Source: Diphasiastrum complanatum (taxonomy: Eukaryota > Streptophyta > Lycopodiopsida > Lycopodiales > Lycopodiaceae). From it: DNA of 64,000 nt. This document shows, piece after piece, positions 1 through 10,108 of the stretch. Location: the NCBI GenBank assembly GCA_029204225.1, contig CM055099.1, positions 56,234,386-56,298,385 on the forward strand, written 5' to 3'. The translations under genes were made by a program, and so were the position numbers. Each line of letters starts with the position of its first letter. Within the stretch, counting starts at the first letter, position 1. Below the pieces are notes generated by a model. It was not told where the DNA came from. It worked only from the letters and a program-made list of their open reading frames with translations, and did not search any database.

Positions 1-1
1 A

Positions 2-2599
2 CATTCTAACCTTGTACAATGCTTTGCTATACAAAAGTCCTTGCCAAGTGTCAATGACTTGCAAGAGATCTTGGTGGCTGAAGAGCATAGGTTGCAAGCC
101 AAAGGTGGTGGTGCATCAACACAAGGTGGAGATGAAGAAGCTCTTTTCACAAAGGGCAAGTTCAAAGGCAAGTGGTCCAAGCAAGGTAGTTTGGAGCATG
201 GAAAGCATTCTTCTTCTTTGCAAAGTAGGAAGCAAGATAAGTCCAAGTTCAAATGTTTTTATTGTGGGATAAAAGGACATTTTGCAAATGAATGCCATAA
301 GAAACAAAATGCTAGATCTAGGTTGAGATCTAATGTACTTCTTGGAGATGATAATTGTTGTGCTAACTTGGCAAGCTTTGGTGAATCTATGGTCAATTTT
401 TTGGATCCATTGGATCTTGAAGATGCACTAGTGTTACCTACTAGTCATATGGAGTCATGTGGAGCTAAATTAGCATCATGTTTGTACTCTTCTACTCATG
501 GACTTCCAAGGCTTGGTGGTTCTTCAATGGTGCTAGATGGCAAGTGCAAAAATGGAAAAGGTAAGGAAGGAGCTAACTTCATCAATGGAGTTGATGAAGA
601 TTCTTCTTTGGAAGTGATTGTTGCTAATGACTTGTTTGTTCATATGGAAAAAGATGGAGATGCTAAGTGTCATTCTTTGCAAGAAGATGGTTGTTCTTCT
701 AATTCTTTTCATATTGATGTATGTAATCATGTGGGAAAAGATGATGGTGCTTTGAGCATGCTTGAAGGAAATGGTTCTTTTACATCTTTTTGTGATAAAG
801 TCATTTGTGCAACAAGTGGTGTCACATTTCTTCATAAAAAGAGTAGATCAAAGGTTTCTATCATGAGACTTGGTGAGGGAGATCACAAGTCAAAAGGAAG
901 AGAAGTATGTGAAGTGTTCAAAGTAGGATGTACTTTGAATGATGTTTTTATGAACGATAGTGAGGAAGAATCATTATCATATGACTCATTACCTAAATCA
1001 TTGAGTAGAAGTTCATGTTTGAAAAGAGAGAGTACTTCAATCACTCTTATGTTGAAGGTACTAAGGATTCTTTTCTTGGCTTCTAATATTCAAGAGTCTT
1101 CTACTTCTTATGGTGCAACTATCAAGAGGGAGGTTTCTAACTTTTGTGGTGCTAGCATTAAGAGGGAGTCTTGTGAAGGAAAGGGCAATGGAAGAGTGGT
1201 TCTTGGGAAGATCCAAAGCATGGATCTAACATCTCTTCATCAACTCAAAGCATTCTATGATTGTGGTGGATTGTTCATTCATGGTCAAGATGGCAAAAGG
1301 TTGGTTGAAGAAGACTACATGGAGCAACTCAAGTGGCAACTTCTTCAAGGCAAGGGAGATATCATTGGTGAGCTTATTGAGGTTTGTTATGAACTCAAGA
1401 GGGCTGTTTTGATTAGGTTTGATACTCATCTTCACCTACTCTACTTCATGTTAAATGGAAATGTTGGAATCTATCTTTTGGTTTATGATGGTGGCATTGT
1501 TTTCACTAACTATAGTGAAGGGTCAAATTTGAGCATTGATGAGATCTTGTGGGATCTTAATCATGTGTTTGAGAGGGAGTATCTTCAGAGTTTCAGATCT
1601 GAAGATGTTCACATATGCAAGATCTTTGATGTCTTATTGGAAGATCAAGAGGTTGATCTTGGATTGCTTCATCAACACCAAGAGACAAGTGGCAATTCGA
1701 AGCTAGTGAAAAGCATCAAAGAAGAGACAAATGGTCAAGGCATTTTGGATCTGTTTTTACAGGTTCTTGAAGGTTCAAGTAAGGTCTTTGGAGCTGCAAG
1801 GAAGTGTCTTCTTACTCTACCTCACTTGCCTAATCTCATGTATGAACATTGTTATGTCAATGTGTTGAAATTGTCAAATTTCAATAAAACTAGTTCCATA
1901 GTTTTGCATCCTTTGGATCTTGGAGATGGAATAGTTATCATTGCTGGTTTGTATGATCAAGTACATGAATTCATTCAGATCTTGAAAGGTATTGAAGTGG
2001 TCAATATGTTTTCTTTTGAACAAAGTTCAAGATCTAGTATTCTAGTGTTGGCAAATTGGCAACTTGTTGACATTGTAGGATCAAGCGTTGTGTGCAAATC
2101 TTGTGGAGGTACTTCAAGTATTTCAAGTTCAGGTTTTGGTCATTCAAATGGAGTAGGGAACACATTTTTTTGGCATTCATTCACTCAAAGGCTTTCATGG
2201 ATTGAAGATCTACAAAGGCAAGGTGGTGATGGAAGTTCATTCATGGAGATACATGTTGCATTCACTATATGTATAGTGAAATGTGGAGGAGGCATGCAAA
2301 CACTTGTTGATCACTTTCATTTACAACTTGTTTGCTGCTATTTTACAGAGAAACCAGAGATGGATACATGGAGGAATTCATTAATTGAGATTCTATGTTC
2401 TTTTACATGTACCATTTTTATGATTCTATGTAAAATTGATGTAAGAAATAGTGAAGCATCCTATATGGACACTATTATCTATATCAATTATGTTGTGTCC
2501 TATTTTGTACATATTAGGATCCTTGAGAAGAGATCTATTCTGATGATGGAGATCATTCTTAAGTTGGAACAAAGTAGTGTTGTAAAACTAGCAAGTTAA
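2..2599 (+). CDS. gag zinc-knuckle protein fused in frame to about 760 residues of unknown sequence (5' partial)
   Basis: The frame is open from base 2, before the first ATG at 41. It begins with copia gag residues matching those of the intact element (motifs NLVQ, LPSV, DLQEIL, AEEHRLQ) and reaches a CCHC knuckle CFYCGIKGHFANEC at 254-295. Soon after, near base 308, the match to copia ends. Where protease, integrase and RT should follow there is one uninterrupted frame of about 760 codons to a TAA at 2597-2599. This part is not obviously low-complexity. It carries landmarks such as ANFING, HMEKD, DLTSLHQLK, RNSEAS and YINY that recur in four other places in the window. I recognise no domain. 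The last codons realign with the copia C-terminal tail just before the polypurine tract, so the foreign part is bracketed by copia sequence on both sides. Function unknown. The uninterrupted length argues for coding constraint or recent origin. Confidence 0.8.
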   Translation, partial: HSNLVQCFAIQKSLPSVNDLQEILVAEEHRLQAKGGGASTQGGDEEALFTKGKFKGKWSKQGSLEHGKHSSSLQSRKQDKSKFKCFYCGIKGHFANECHKKQNARSRLRSNVLLGDDNCCANLASFGESMVNFLDPLDLEDALVLPTSHMESCGAKLASCLYSSTHGLPRLGGSSMVLDGKCKNGKGKEGANFINGVDEDSSLEVIVANDLFVHMEKDGDAKCHSLQEDGCSSNSFHIDVCNHVGKDDGALSMLEGNGSFTSFCDKVICATSGVTFLHKKSRSKVSIMRLGEGDHKSKGREVCEVFKVGCTLNDVFMNDSEEESLSYDSLPKSLSRSSCLKRESTSITLMLKVLRILFLASNIQESSTSYGATIKREVSNFCGASIKRESCEGKGNGRVVLGKIQSMDLTSLHQLKAFYDCGGLFIHGQDGKRLVEEDYMEQLKWQLLQGKGDIIGELIEVCYELKRAVLIRFDTHLHLLYFMLNGNVGIYLLVYDGGIVFTNYSEGSNLSIDEILWDLNHVFEREYLQSFRSEDVHICKIFDVLLEDQEVDLGLLHQHQETSGNSKLVKSIKEETNGQGILDLFLQVLEGSSKVFGAARKCLLTLPHLPNLMYEHCYVNVLKLSNFNKTSSIVLHPLDLGDGIVIIAGLYDQVHEFIQILKGIEVVNMFSFEQSSRSSILVLANWQLVDIVGSSVVCKSCGGTSSISSSGFGHSNGVGNTFFWHSFTQRLSWIEDLQRQGGDGSSFMEIHVAFTICIVKCGGGMQTLVDHFHLQLVCCYFTEKPEMDTWRNSLIEILCSFTCTIFMILCKIDVRNSEASYMDTIIYINYVVSYFVHIRILEKRSILMMEIILKLEQSSVVKLAS

Positions 2600-2600
2600 G

Positions 2601-2612
2601 TTGAAGAGGGAG
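2601..2612 (+). other. polypurine tract of the non-autonomous element
   Basis: The sequence ttgaagagggag lies immediately before the LTR's TG. Plus-strand DNA synthesis is primed from such a tract. It is identical to the tract of the intact copia at 10109-10121 (read on the minus strand). Confidence 0.85.
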
Positions 2613-3259
2613 TGTGAAAATTGTCAACATTTCCTTGTCTAGTTTTAGGCCAAAATTGCTAAAAATGGCACATAGTTTAGGATCTGACTTTTCACACGTG
2701 TGAAACAGGTCTATATATTTTTAGTAAGTGTATTTTTTCAGTATGAAGAAGTGTCAAACTTCAAGACCTTCGAAATGAGTCCATTTTCATGTATTTTGGA
2801 CATATATGCCAATTTTACCTATATAGGGCATATTTTAGGTAAGGAGGGTCTAGAGAGAGGAGAGAGAGTCATCTCTCTCAGCTATATATAGCAGGTAGGC
2901 CATGGAGAAACAGGTTGGAGCAGATCCATTGTATTCATTTGCTTAATGAGAGATTTTTCTATTGGGTTCTCCTTCCATTGTTGGCATTGTGTAGTGATTG
3001 AGTTCAAGCTTTGTGTGTATGATCTTAGGTGCTTTCCAAAAGTGATAGGCTGATGTATTATGGACTGTATAATGCTATTTTGGGCCGCACTTGATGTTTA
3101 TGGAAGTTTCCATTTGTGATAAATGCTTTTTGATCAAGTTCTTTGCATTCTAGGTAGCATAGAATGTGTTGCCAATTCCTAGCTTATGTAGTTTGGAGTG
3201 CAAGCATTCAAGCCAATGATCTTGGAGTTTAGATCCACTTAGGATCAGTATTTTTCACA
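2613..3259 (+). repeat. 3' LTR (647 bp) of the non-autonomous copia element
   Basis: It begins TGTGAAAATTG directly after the polypurine tract and ends TATTTTTCACA, where A1 coding sequence resumes. Beginning and end match the LTRs at 9454-10108 and 15200-15854 read on the minus strand, with clear divergence in the middle. It contains the palindrome TTCACACGTGTGAA (2691-2704) and a TATA box near 2882. Confidence 0.9.
2882..2891 (+). promoter_or_regulatory. probable TATA box in the LTR
   Basis: The string ctatatatag follows a CT/GA-rich tract (about 2853-2880), at the position where the related LTRs have a TATA-like string. It is a plausible start signal for the element's transcript. The start site itself cannot be read from sequence. 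Confidence 0.6.
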
Positions 3260-6200
3260 CTCTTGACAAATGAAAGTAGATTGAGAAGATCTAATGACTT
3301 CTATTCCTAAAATGTAATGCAAATTACCAAGATCATGCACCTCAAACTCCTTCTTAAGAGCATTCTTGATATCCTCCACATCTTGATTGTCTCCACCACT
3401 CAAGATGATATCATCCACATAGATTAACAAGATGGTAACATCATTTCCAGCAAACCTATAATAAAGTGAATGATCATACTCACTCATAACAAAGCCTTGA
3501 GAGAGTAAAAAAGTGTTAAGCTTAGCATACCAACTCCTTGGTGCTTGCTTAAGGCCATACAAACTCTTTTGTAGAAGACACACATGATTTGGCTTTGTTG
3601 ATGAGATGTAGCTCTCGGGTTGCTCCATGTATACTTCCTCCTCAAGATCACCATTCAAGAATGCATTTGAAATGTCCATTTGCCATAGATCCCATCCATA
3701 AAGTGTAGCAAGTGAAATGATGACTCGAATGTTTACCATCTTTGCCACGGGTGCAAAGGTCTCATCATAGTCAATTCCTTGTTGTTGAGCATATCCTTTT
3801 GCCACTAACCTTGCCTTGTACTTGTTGATAGATCCATCTTGGTTTGTCTTCACCTTGAAGATCCATTTGCATCCAATAGCTTTCTTGTCCTTAGGCAACT
3901 CCACCAATCTCCATGTTCCATTCTTCATAAGAGCTTGATACTCAAGATCCATTGCTTGGATCCACTCCTCTTAATTTCTTGCTTGATCTACACTTGTAGG
4001 CTCATCCAAAGAGGTTAGGAAAGCAACATAATTTCCAGAAACTACTTGCTTATCCTTTTGATCATATGTGAGCCTTGAAGGTACTTGTCTTTCTCTTGAT
4101 GTTCTCCTTGGCCTTTGACTTGATGAAGGTCCATCATCACCACCATCCAAAGTAGAATCCTTCTCATCAGCATCAATAATGTTAGATCCATCTACTTTAC
4201 CATCAATCATGCTTGAAGACACCTTTGGAATGTTTCCCTCATCAAAAATGACATCTCTACCAGCAATCACTTTGTTAGTAGAAGGAATGTAAACCTTGTA
4301 GGCTTTACTCACCTCACTATATCCAACAAAAATACCTCTTCTTGAAGATGGATCCTCCTTGGTCCTATCATCAAGAGTAATGTTGACATAACATGTGCAT
4401 CCAGAGGTTCTTAGAAAGTTGACACTTGGACTCCTCTTGAATAGCATCTCAAAAGGTGTCCTTCCATCCAAAATAGCACTCGGCCACCTATTGCACAAGA
4501 AATTGGCACACAACAATGCTTGATCCCAAAATGGTTTGTCAAGATTAGCACTTAACCTCATAGCTTTAGCACTTTCGCATAAAGTTCTATTCTTCCTTTC
4601 AGCCACTCCATTTTGTTGTGGGGTCCTTGATGTTGTATACTCCCTCTTAGTCCCATGCTCATCACAAAAGGCATTGAACTTGTTAGATATGTACTCACCA
4701 CCATTGTCACCTCTCAAGCACTTGATCTTTGTGGAGAATTGGTTCTCCCTTGCATTCTTGAGCTTGACAAAGACATCATACACTTCATCCTTGCTCTTTA
4801 GTAGATAGATCCAACAAAATCTACTAAAATCATCAATGAATGCTACATACATCTTAGCTCCACTATTGCTAATTGTAATAAATCCATGAATATCCGAATG
4901 TACAAGTTGAAAAGGCTTTGTAGATCTAGAAATAGATCTAGTATAAGGTAGTCTATGTGACTTAGACAAAGCACAAGACTCACAAACATGCTTGTCATTA
5001 CTTAAGGAACTTGGAAGACCAATCACAACCTTCTTCCTTGCCATTACCTCCAATGACTTGAAGTTGAGGTGTCCCATCCTTTTGTGCCAAACCTCTTGAA
5101 TAGAAATTTGCTCCCTTGCAACACATCCAACTTGGTTAGCAATAACACAAGCATCAAGTTTGAACAACTTCCCTTGCCTTTTACCTTTTTCAATCAAGAC
5201 ATCCTTCCTTTTGATCAAACAAGCATCTCCATCAAACTCCACCTTGAGGCCCTTACTTAGCATTTGACTCACACTAAACAAATTCTTGGTAATAGATGGA
5301 ATAAACAAGACATCCACCAAATGAACATTCCTATTTGTAGAGAGAGAAATAGGAATTGTGCCAATCCCTTTGATTGCACACTCACCATCATTGGCCATGT
5401 AGATCACCCTCTTGTCATCTCCATATGCCAACAAAGAAGTGAAGTATTCTTTGTGAAAGGTCATGTGTGAACTTGCTCCACTATCAATCCACCAAGGATC
5501 TAGATCTCCATCATTAACAAGCATACATGAAGACATCACAAAAGCATCATCATTTGCATCTTGCACATCCAAACCATCCTCATCAAGAGTAAGATTACCT
5601 TGCTTGTCTCCTTGATCTCTCTTCTTCTTGTAGCACTCACTTGCAAAGTGTCCTTTGATGCCACAATAGAAGCACTTGAGCTTTGATCTATCCTTCTTTT
5701 TGCCACTTGAAGAAGCATCCACTTGATCTTGCCCTTTAGACCACTTGCTTTTGGTTTTGCCCTTGAATTTGCCCTTTGTGAACATAGCATCCTCTTGAAG
5801 TGTCGATGTAGATCTACCTCTTGCTTGAAGCCTATATTCCTCATTGATCAAGATCTCTTGAAGATCCATCAAACTTGGCAAAGTATTTTGAATAGCAATA
5901 CTTTGAACAATGCTAGCATGAGCATCTAACAAGCCATTAAGAATCACTTGAATAAGCTCTCCTTCCTTAATGCTTTCATCTATGCAAGCTAACTCATCAT
6001 TCAATGCCTTCAATCTCAAAACAAAAGTACTTGGACTTTCTTCATTCTTTTGCAAACAAGAAAAGATTTGCCTTCTTAGAGTCAACACTCTAGAAGTAGA
6101 CTTGGATTCATAAAGCTTCTTCAATGAATTCCAAGCTTCCAAAGATGATGTGCACTTACCAACTTCCTTGAGAAGTTCATTGGTAACATTCATCTTTATC

Positions 6201-6397
6201 ATGTGTAGAGCCTTCTTGGCCCTCTTGTCATACCTCAATTGATCTTGTTGTGTTGCTGGTCTCTCCTCCAAACCTACAACAATATCCAAAACATCATTCA
6301 TCTCAATAAGTGACTCCATCCTCACTTTCCATAATGAATAGCTACTTGAGGTAAGCCTATCATTGGCTTCCAACATGACTCCAATTGAGGTTGCCAT
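3260..6397 (-). pseudogene. copia A1 gag-pol polyprotein, one nonsense codon and truncated in RT
   Basis: The start ATG at 6397 opens 808 codons that read: gag; CCHC knuckle CFYCGIKGHFASECYK; protease site WWIDSGASSHM; HHCC zinc-binding part of integrase (HKRMGH ... CESC); and integrase core with HSDIHG, GDNGGEY and QNGVAERKNR, the D, D and E residues all present. A TAA near 3971 stops the frame where relatives have a short charged linker (ARKEE). The frame is then open again with RT (FAPVAKM, MDISNAFLNGD and the catalytic YVDD) to 3260. Only the stop and the nested insertion seem to have broken it. Family function: the polyprotein is cut by its own protease into capsid, protease, integrase and RT/RNase H. 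Confidence 0.85.
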
Positions 6398-6984
6398 GTA
6401 GCAATGACCTGATCTTCTCTTTCAACCTGTTTCAATGCACAAAGCACTCCTTTGAACAACAACAAATGCTTTCAAAAGAAATCACCAAGATTTGAAACTA
6501 TCTCACAAATTCTCTTCTAGCACTTATCCAAGCAAATCAACACATAGAATCATGGAATCTTGATCAACCTATGATCTATCCTCAATCTAATAAATTTTTC
6601 CACTTCCTAAGATTAAAACACACTCAAATAAAGACCAGCAACCTCACTATCTAGAGATCCAATCAAAATTAGGGTTTTGACAAAATCACAAAAAATTGAC
6701 TATTCCAAATCTACATGCAAATGCTGAAAATTTGATATGCAATCTATAAGCCACCACTTAGGCTGAACCAATGATCAAAAATCGGCCAAATCCAGCATGT
6801 GAATTCAAAAAACGAAATTGAACAAGTATATTGACCTATTTAGTGTTTTGATCTACAAAAGATCCAATCTACAAAAGCAAAAAATCCGATTTTGGTGTAG
6901 AATCCTCTCTAGCATGCCCTAGACTTGATATCTTCACCAAATCATTGATAGATCTGATTTCCTCCTTCATAACCTGAAACATAA
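6398..6984 (-). other. untranslated leader of copia A1
   Basis: About 590 bases lie between the primer binding site and the gag ATG. No coding frame of note. It would hold packaging and dimerisation signals, but none can be identified by eye. Confidence 0.6.
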
Positions 6985-6996
6985 GCTCTGATACCA
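6985..6996 (-). other. primer binding site of copia A1 (initiator tRNA-Met type)
   Basis: On the minus strand TGGTATCAGAGC follows the LTR end with no spacer. This is the usual copia site complementary to the 3' end of initiator tRNA-Met. Confidence 0.9.
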
Positions 6997-7646
6997 TGTG
7001 AAAGATTTCAGATCCTTAAGATCCAATCTACTTGAATGATCTTTGGTTAGAAAGAGAAATACACTACCAATTTCACCAATGTAGAAAAATCAGCATCTAC
7101 ACACAATTTGAGATGCAAACAGTAATAGAACTTGATCAAACTTGAATGAAATGATTATGTACTGTTGCTTTCCGTACAAAACCAGAAAGCTACTGTATTT
7201 CACATGTGTGGATCCAAAAATAACAAATATAGATCATTCTACACATAGAATTACAAGCAATCACCAAGATAGTGCACCAATGGATAGTAGAACCCAAGAG
7301 AACCATGTATAAGCATGAAATGAGATAGAGAAGAGAGAATATGACTCTCTCCACGAGTTACATCCTTTTATAGCAGGTCCAAACCCTATTTGGCCACTTG
7401 GCTTTCCCACCAAAATGCTAACCCTACCAATTTTGGGTCTAGATTCAATGTACCCAACTTATTCAAATTGAATCTACTCAAACTCGCATTCTATCTTTCC
7501 CACACTTTAAAAAAGTGTTTATTCAAATGAGATTTAGACTAATGAACTTTGAAAAGTCAACCTCTAAGTCTAAAACAAGTTTTGGCCTCAATATGCCAAA
7601 TATGGAAATATTGCAAAATGTGATGAAACTAGTTGAATCTTTCACA
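6997..7646 (-). repeat. 5' LTR (650 bp) of copia A1
   Basis: It is bounded on the plus strand by TGTGAAAGATTTC at 6997 and GAATCTTTCACA ending at 7646. The primer binding site abuts one side and gypsy-1 RT codons the other. It is closely related to the LTRs at 49759-50313 and 53075-53728. It carries TATAAAA on the minus strand. Confidence 0.9.
7366..7372 (-). promoter_or_regulatory. TATA box of the A1 LTR
   Basis: TATAAAA on the minus strand, in the same context (CTATAAAAGGATG) as the plus-strand LTR at 53351-53357. Likely core promoter of this LTR family. Confidence 0.7.
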
Positions 7647-8114
7647 AGTAGACCTTATCATTGTAATCTGATCTACAGAGCACGCATCAAAGAAGAACTC
7701 CAAAAGCTCTTGGAGGCAAGTTTCATCTACAATGTGGAACATACAGATTGGGTATCACCTATCATTGTGGTCCCAAAGAAGAACGAGAAGCGTCGTATCT
7801 GTGTTGACTATCTCAAATTAGATGCTTCCACAGAAAGAGATCATTTTCCAATCCCGTATGGTGAATCCATACTGGAAATCCTAGCTAGGGATGAAATTTA
7901 TTCCTTCCTGGATGGCTTAAGTGGATTCAACTTAGTTGTTAACCAAAAATGGCTTTTGCTATGGAGTGGGGTATCTTCTACTGGCGAGTAATGCCATTTG
8001 GATTGTGTAATGCGCCATGCACCTTCCAACGCGTCATGCAAACAACATTTTATGATCTCACCGGTGACAACCTTGAGATCTATCTTGATGGCCTTGGGGT
8101 ACACTCGGAAGTAT

Positions 8115-8484
8115 TAGAGGAAGTTTGAGCTCAAAAAGGGCCGCATATGATTTCGTGCCAAGATCTCTTTTGCATTTTGTCACTATTTTCAACCAATATC
8201 TTTGACTCGCTATAAATTTTTAGTAGCTCATAAGTATGACATGTAACATATCATTGGAAAGCGCTTGACGAGCGCTTTCCAACGCACTAAGATTTGTTGC
8301 ATTCTAACATAGAAATCAAAAGTTATGCCATTTTTAGTGTAGACTCAAAATGAGACTCAAAAAAGTAACGTTACGTTAAAGCCACTATGTCAAGAAACTA
8401 TTGGGCCACATGTAAAAAACCAGTGAATAAAAAATGAAAAGGGAACCTTAACAAAAGGCCCTTTTTGTGTTTAAACTTCCTCTA
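8115..8484 (+). mobile_element. MITE-like foldback element, 370 bp
   Basis: It has terminal inverted repeats of 28 bases (8115-8142 and 8457-8484) that match at 25 positions, starting TAGAGGAAGTTT and ending in its complement. It interrupts the gypsy-1 RT between two parts that otherwise join. The dinucleotide AT flanks both ends, which may be a 2-bp duplication or chance. Near the middle lies a perfect hairpin with 10-base arms and a 5-base loop (8256-8280). No ORF. The superfamily cannot be assigned from this copy. Confidence 0.7.
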
Positions 8485-9448
8485 ATGAATCCATGCCCCT
8501 AGCCATACTCGAATATATTTTCATACAATGCCAGAGGTATGGTATTTCTCTTAATCTTGAAAAATGTCAGATATGGGTCACCCACGACGTCATACTCGGT
8601 CACATTGTATTGCGCAATGGGATTGCCACCGACCCAGAGAAAATCAAAATCATCGTCAAGAGGCCAGAACCTAAAACTTTTCGAGACGCTTATTGTTTTA
8701 TGGGTCACACTAATCACTACCGTTGCCATATTCACAACTTTGCTAGTAAGGCATGATGGATATACAAAGTGACTGTAAAATTTTCTAAGTGGACAGATGA
8801 ACAGAGAAAAGCCTTCCAAGAACTCAAACACACCTTGACAACTGCTCCTATCTTGCGAGCTCTAGATTACACGAAGGAGTTTCATGTCCACACTGATGCA
8901 TCGAAGTTTGCCATTGATGCAATGCTAACTCAACTAGGAGAGTACAAGAAAGACTATCCAATTCGTTTCCTTAGTAGGCAATTAACGTTTGTGGAGATGA
9001 ACTAGAGAGGGAAGCATTAGCAATGATTTATGCCATCTAGAAGTTTTGACATTATCTTTTGGGAAAACCCTTTGTATTTTTCATAGATCATCAAGCGTTA
9101 CTTTACCTCATGAACAAAACTTGCACAACAGGTAGAATCACACATTGGTTGTTATTACTACGAGAATTTGAATTTTGTATTGTTGTGCGCAAGGGATCGC
9201 AACATTTTGTCGCTGATCATCTATCCAGAATATGGAGTGATGAGAAACCAACGGAGGACATCAATGATGACCTATCCGATGCAATACTCTTCCAAGTTGA
9301 TTGTACCCCCATGTGGGCCAAAGACATCATAGAGTTTCTAGCGACGGGGGTGCTAGATCCGACGTTGTTGAAACCTGCCCAACGTGCACTTATCTACAAG
9401 GTGGCGCCCTATACACTTATAGTGGGGCGACTTTATAGAAAGGGTGTA

Positions 9449-9453
9449 GATGA
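9449..9453 (+). other. target site duplication gatga, left copy
   Basis: The same five bases follow the right LTR at 15855-15859. Removing 9454-15859 restores a continuous gypsy-1 reading frame (YRKGVDD then VIRRCL), so this is the insertion scar of the intact copia. Confidence 0.95.
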
Positions 9454-10108
9454 TGTGAAAAATACAGATCCTAAGTGGATCTAAACTCCAAGATCATTGG
9501 CTTGAATGCTTGCACTCCAAACTACATAAGCTAGGAATTGGCAACACATTCTATGCTACCTAGAATGCAAAGAACTTGATCAAAAAGCATTTATCACAAA
9601 TGGAAACTTCCATAAACATCAAGTGCGGCCCAAAATAGCATTATATAGTCCATAATACATCAGCCTATCACTTTTGGAAAGCACCTAAGATCATACACAA
9701 TAGCTTGAAGACAATACACACAACAATGCTCTCAATGGAGGAAGAAACAATGACAATGATCTATTGATCTCAATGAAGCATACAAAAGGTTTCTCCAACC
9801 TGTTCTCCACGACTTCCCTACTATTTATGGATGAGGAAGATGACTCTCTCTCCTCTCTCTAGAAGGTACTTGACCCTAGATATTCCCTATATAGGAAAAA
9901 TAGCTAAAAATGGCTTATATGACCAAAATACATCAAAATGGTCTCATTTTGAAGGGTATGAAGTTTGACACTTCATCATACTGAAAAAATACAGTAAATA
10001 AAAACATTGTGGCCTGGTTCACACGTGTGAAACTCTAGAACCAAAACTATTTACAATTTTAGCCAATTTAGGCCTCAAACTAGCTAGGAAATGTTGACAA
10101 TTTTCACA
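9454..10108 (-). repeat. 3' LTR of the intact copia
   Basis: On the plus strand it starts TGTGAAAAATACAG after the target duplication and ends ATTTTCACA next to the polypurine tract. It is 655 bases long, the same as its partner. The palindrome TTCACACGTGTGAA is at 10018-10031. The stop codon of gag-pol (10104-10106) lies inside this LTR. Confidence 0.95.

Larger units (their letters stand above)
1..3259 (+). mobile_element. non-autonomous copia-type LTR retrotransposon carrying gag plus an unknown ORF (5' end outside window)
   Basis: The window opens inside gag of this element. What remains is gag with a CCHC zinc knuckle, a long open frame replacing pol, a polypurine tract (2601-2612) and a complete 3' LTR (2613-3259). 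No protease, integrase, reverse transcriptase or RNase H motif is readable. The right end cuts the RT coding region of the minus-strand copia A1 exactly after the LTR's terminal CA, so this is a nested insertion. The first five flanking bases are ctctt (3260-3264); the matching target copy would lie left of the window and cannot be checked. LTR and gag belong to the same family as the intact element at 9454-15854. Confidence 0.85.
3260..7646 (-). mobile_element. copia element A1, minus strand, 3' part cut off by the nested insertion
   Basis: Reading the minus strand from 7646: a 650-bp 5' LTR, primer binding site, untranslated leader, then gag, protease, integrase and RT up to 3260, where the non-autonomous element interrupts RT. 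The rest of RT, RNase H and the 3' LTR must lie left of the window. Its right end joins gypsy-1 RT coding sequence at 7647, so A1 is itself inserted in gypsy-1. Flanking bases are agtag (7647-7651). Confidence 0.85.
7647..9453 (+). pseudogene. gypsy-1 RT and RNase H remnant
   Basis: RT begins inside the domain (RARIKEELQKLLEASFIY, TDWVSPIIVV, FLDGLSGFN). It shifts frame near 7940 and continues with MPFGLCNAPCTFQRVM and the catalytic box, read here as YLDG instead of YxDD, so the second catalytic aspartate is lost. The foldback element (8115-8484) interrupts it just after. RT then resumes (YGISLNLEKCQIWVTH), followed by RNase H (HVHTDASKFAIDAMLTQ), a stop at 9003 and a frame change, and the end of RNase H (FIDHQALLYLMN, VVRKGSQHFVADHLSR). 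The frame runs into the target duplication at 9449-9453 and continues at 15855. Confidence 0.85.

Noticed and set aside
1226-1435. Minus-strand ORFs inside the unknown module (also 533-835 and 51412-51747)
   Set aside because: They mirror the plus-strand frame that is conserved between copies; no independent support.
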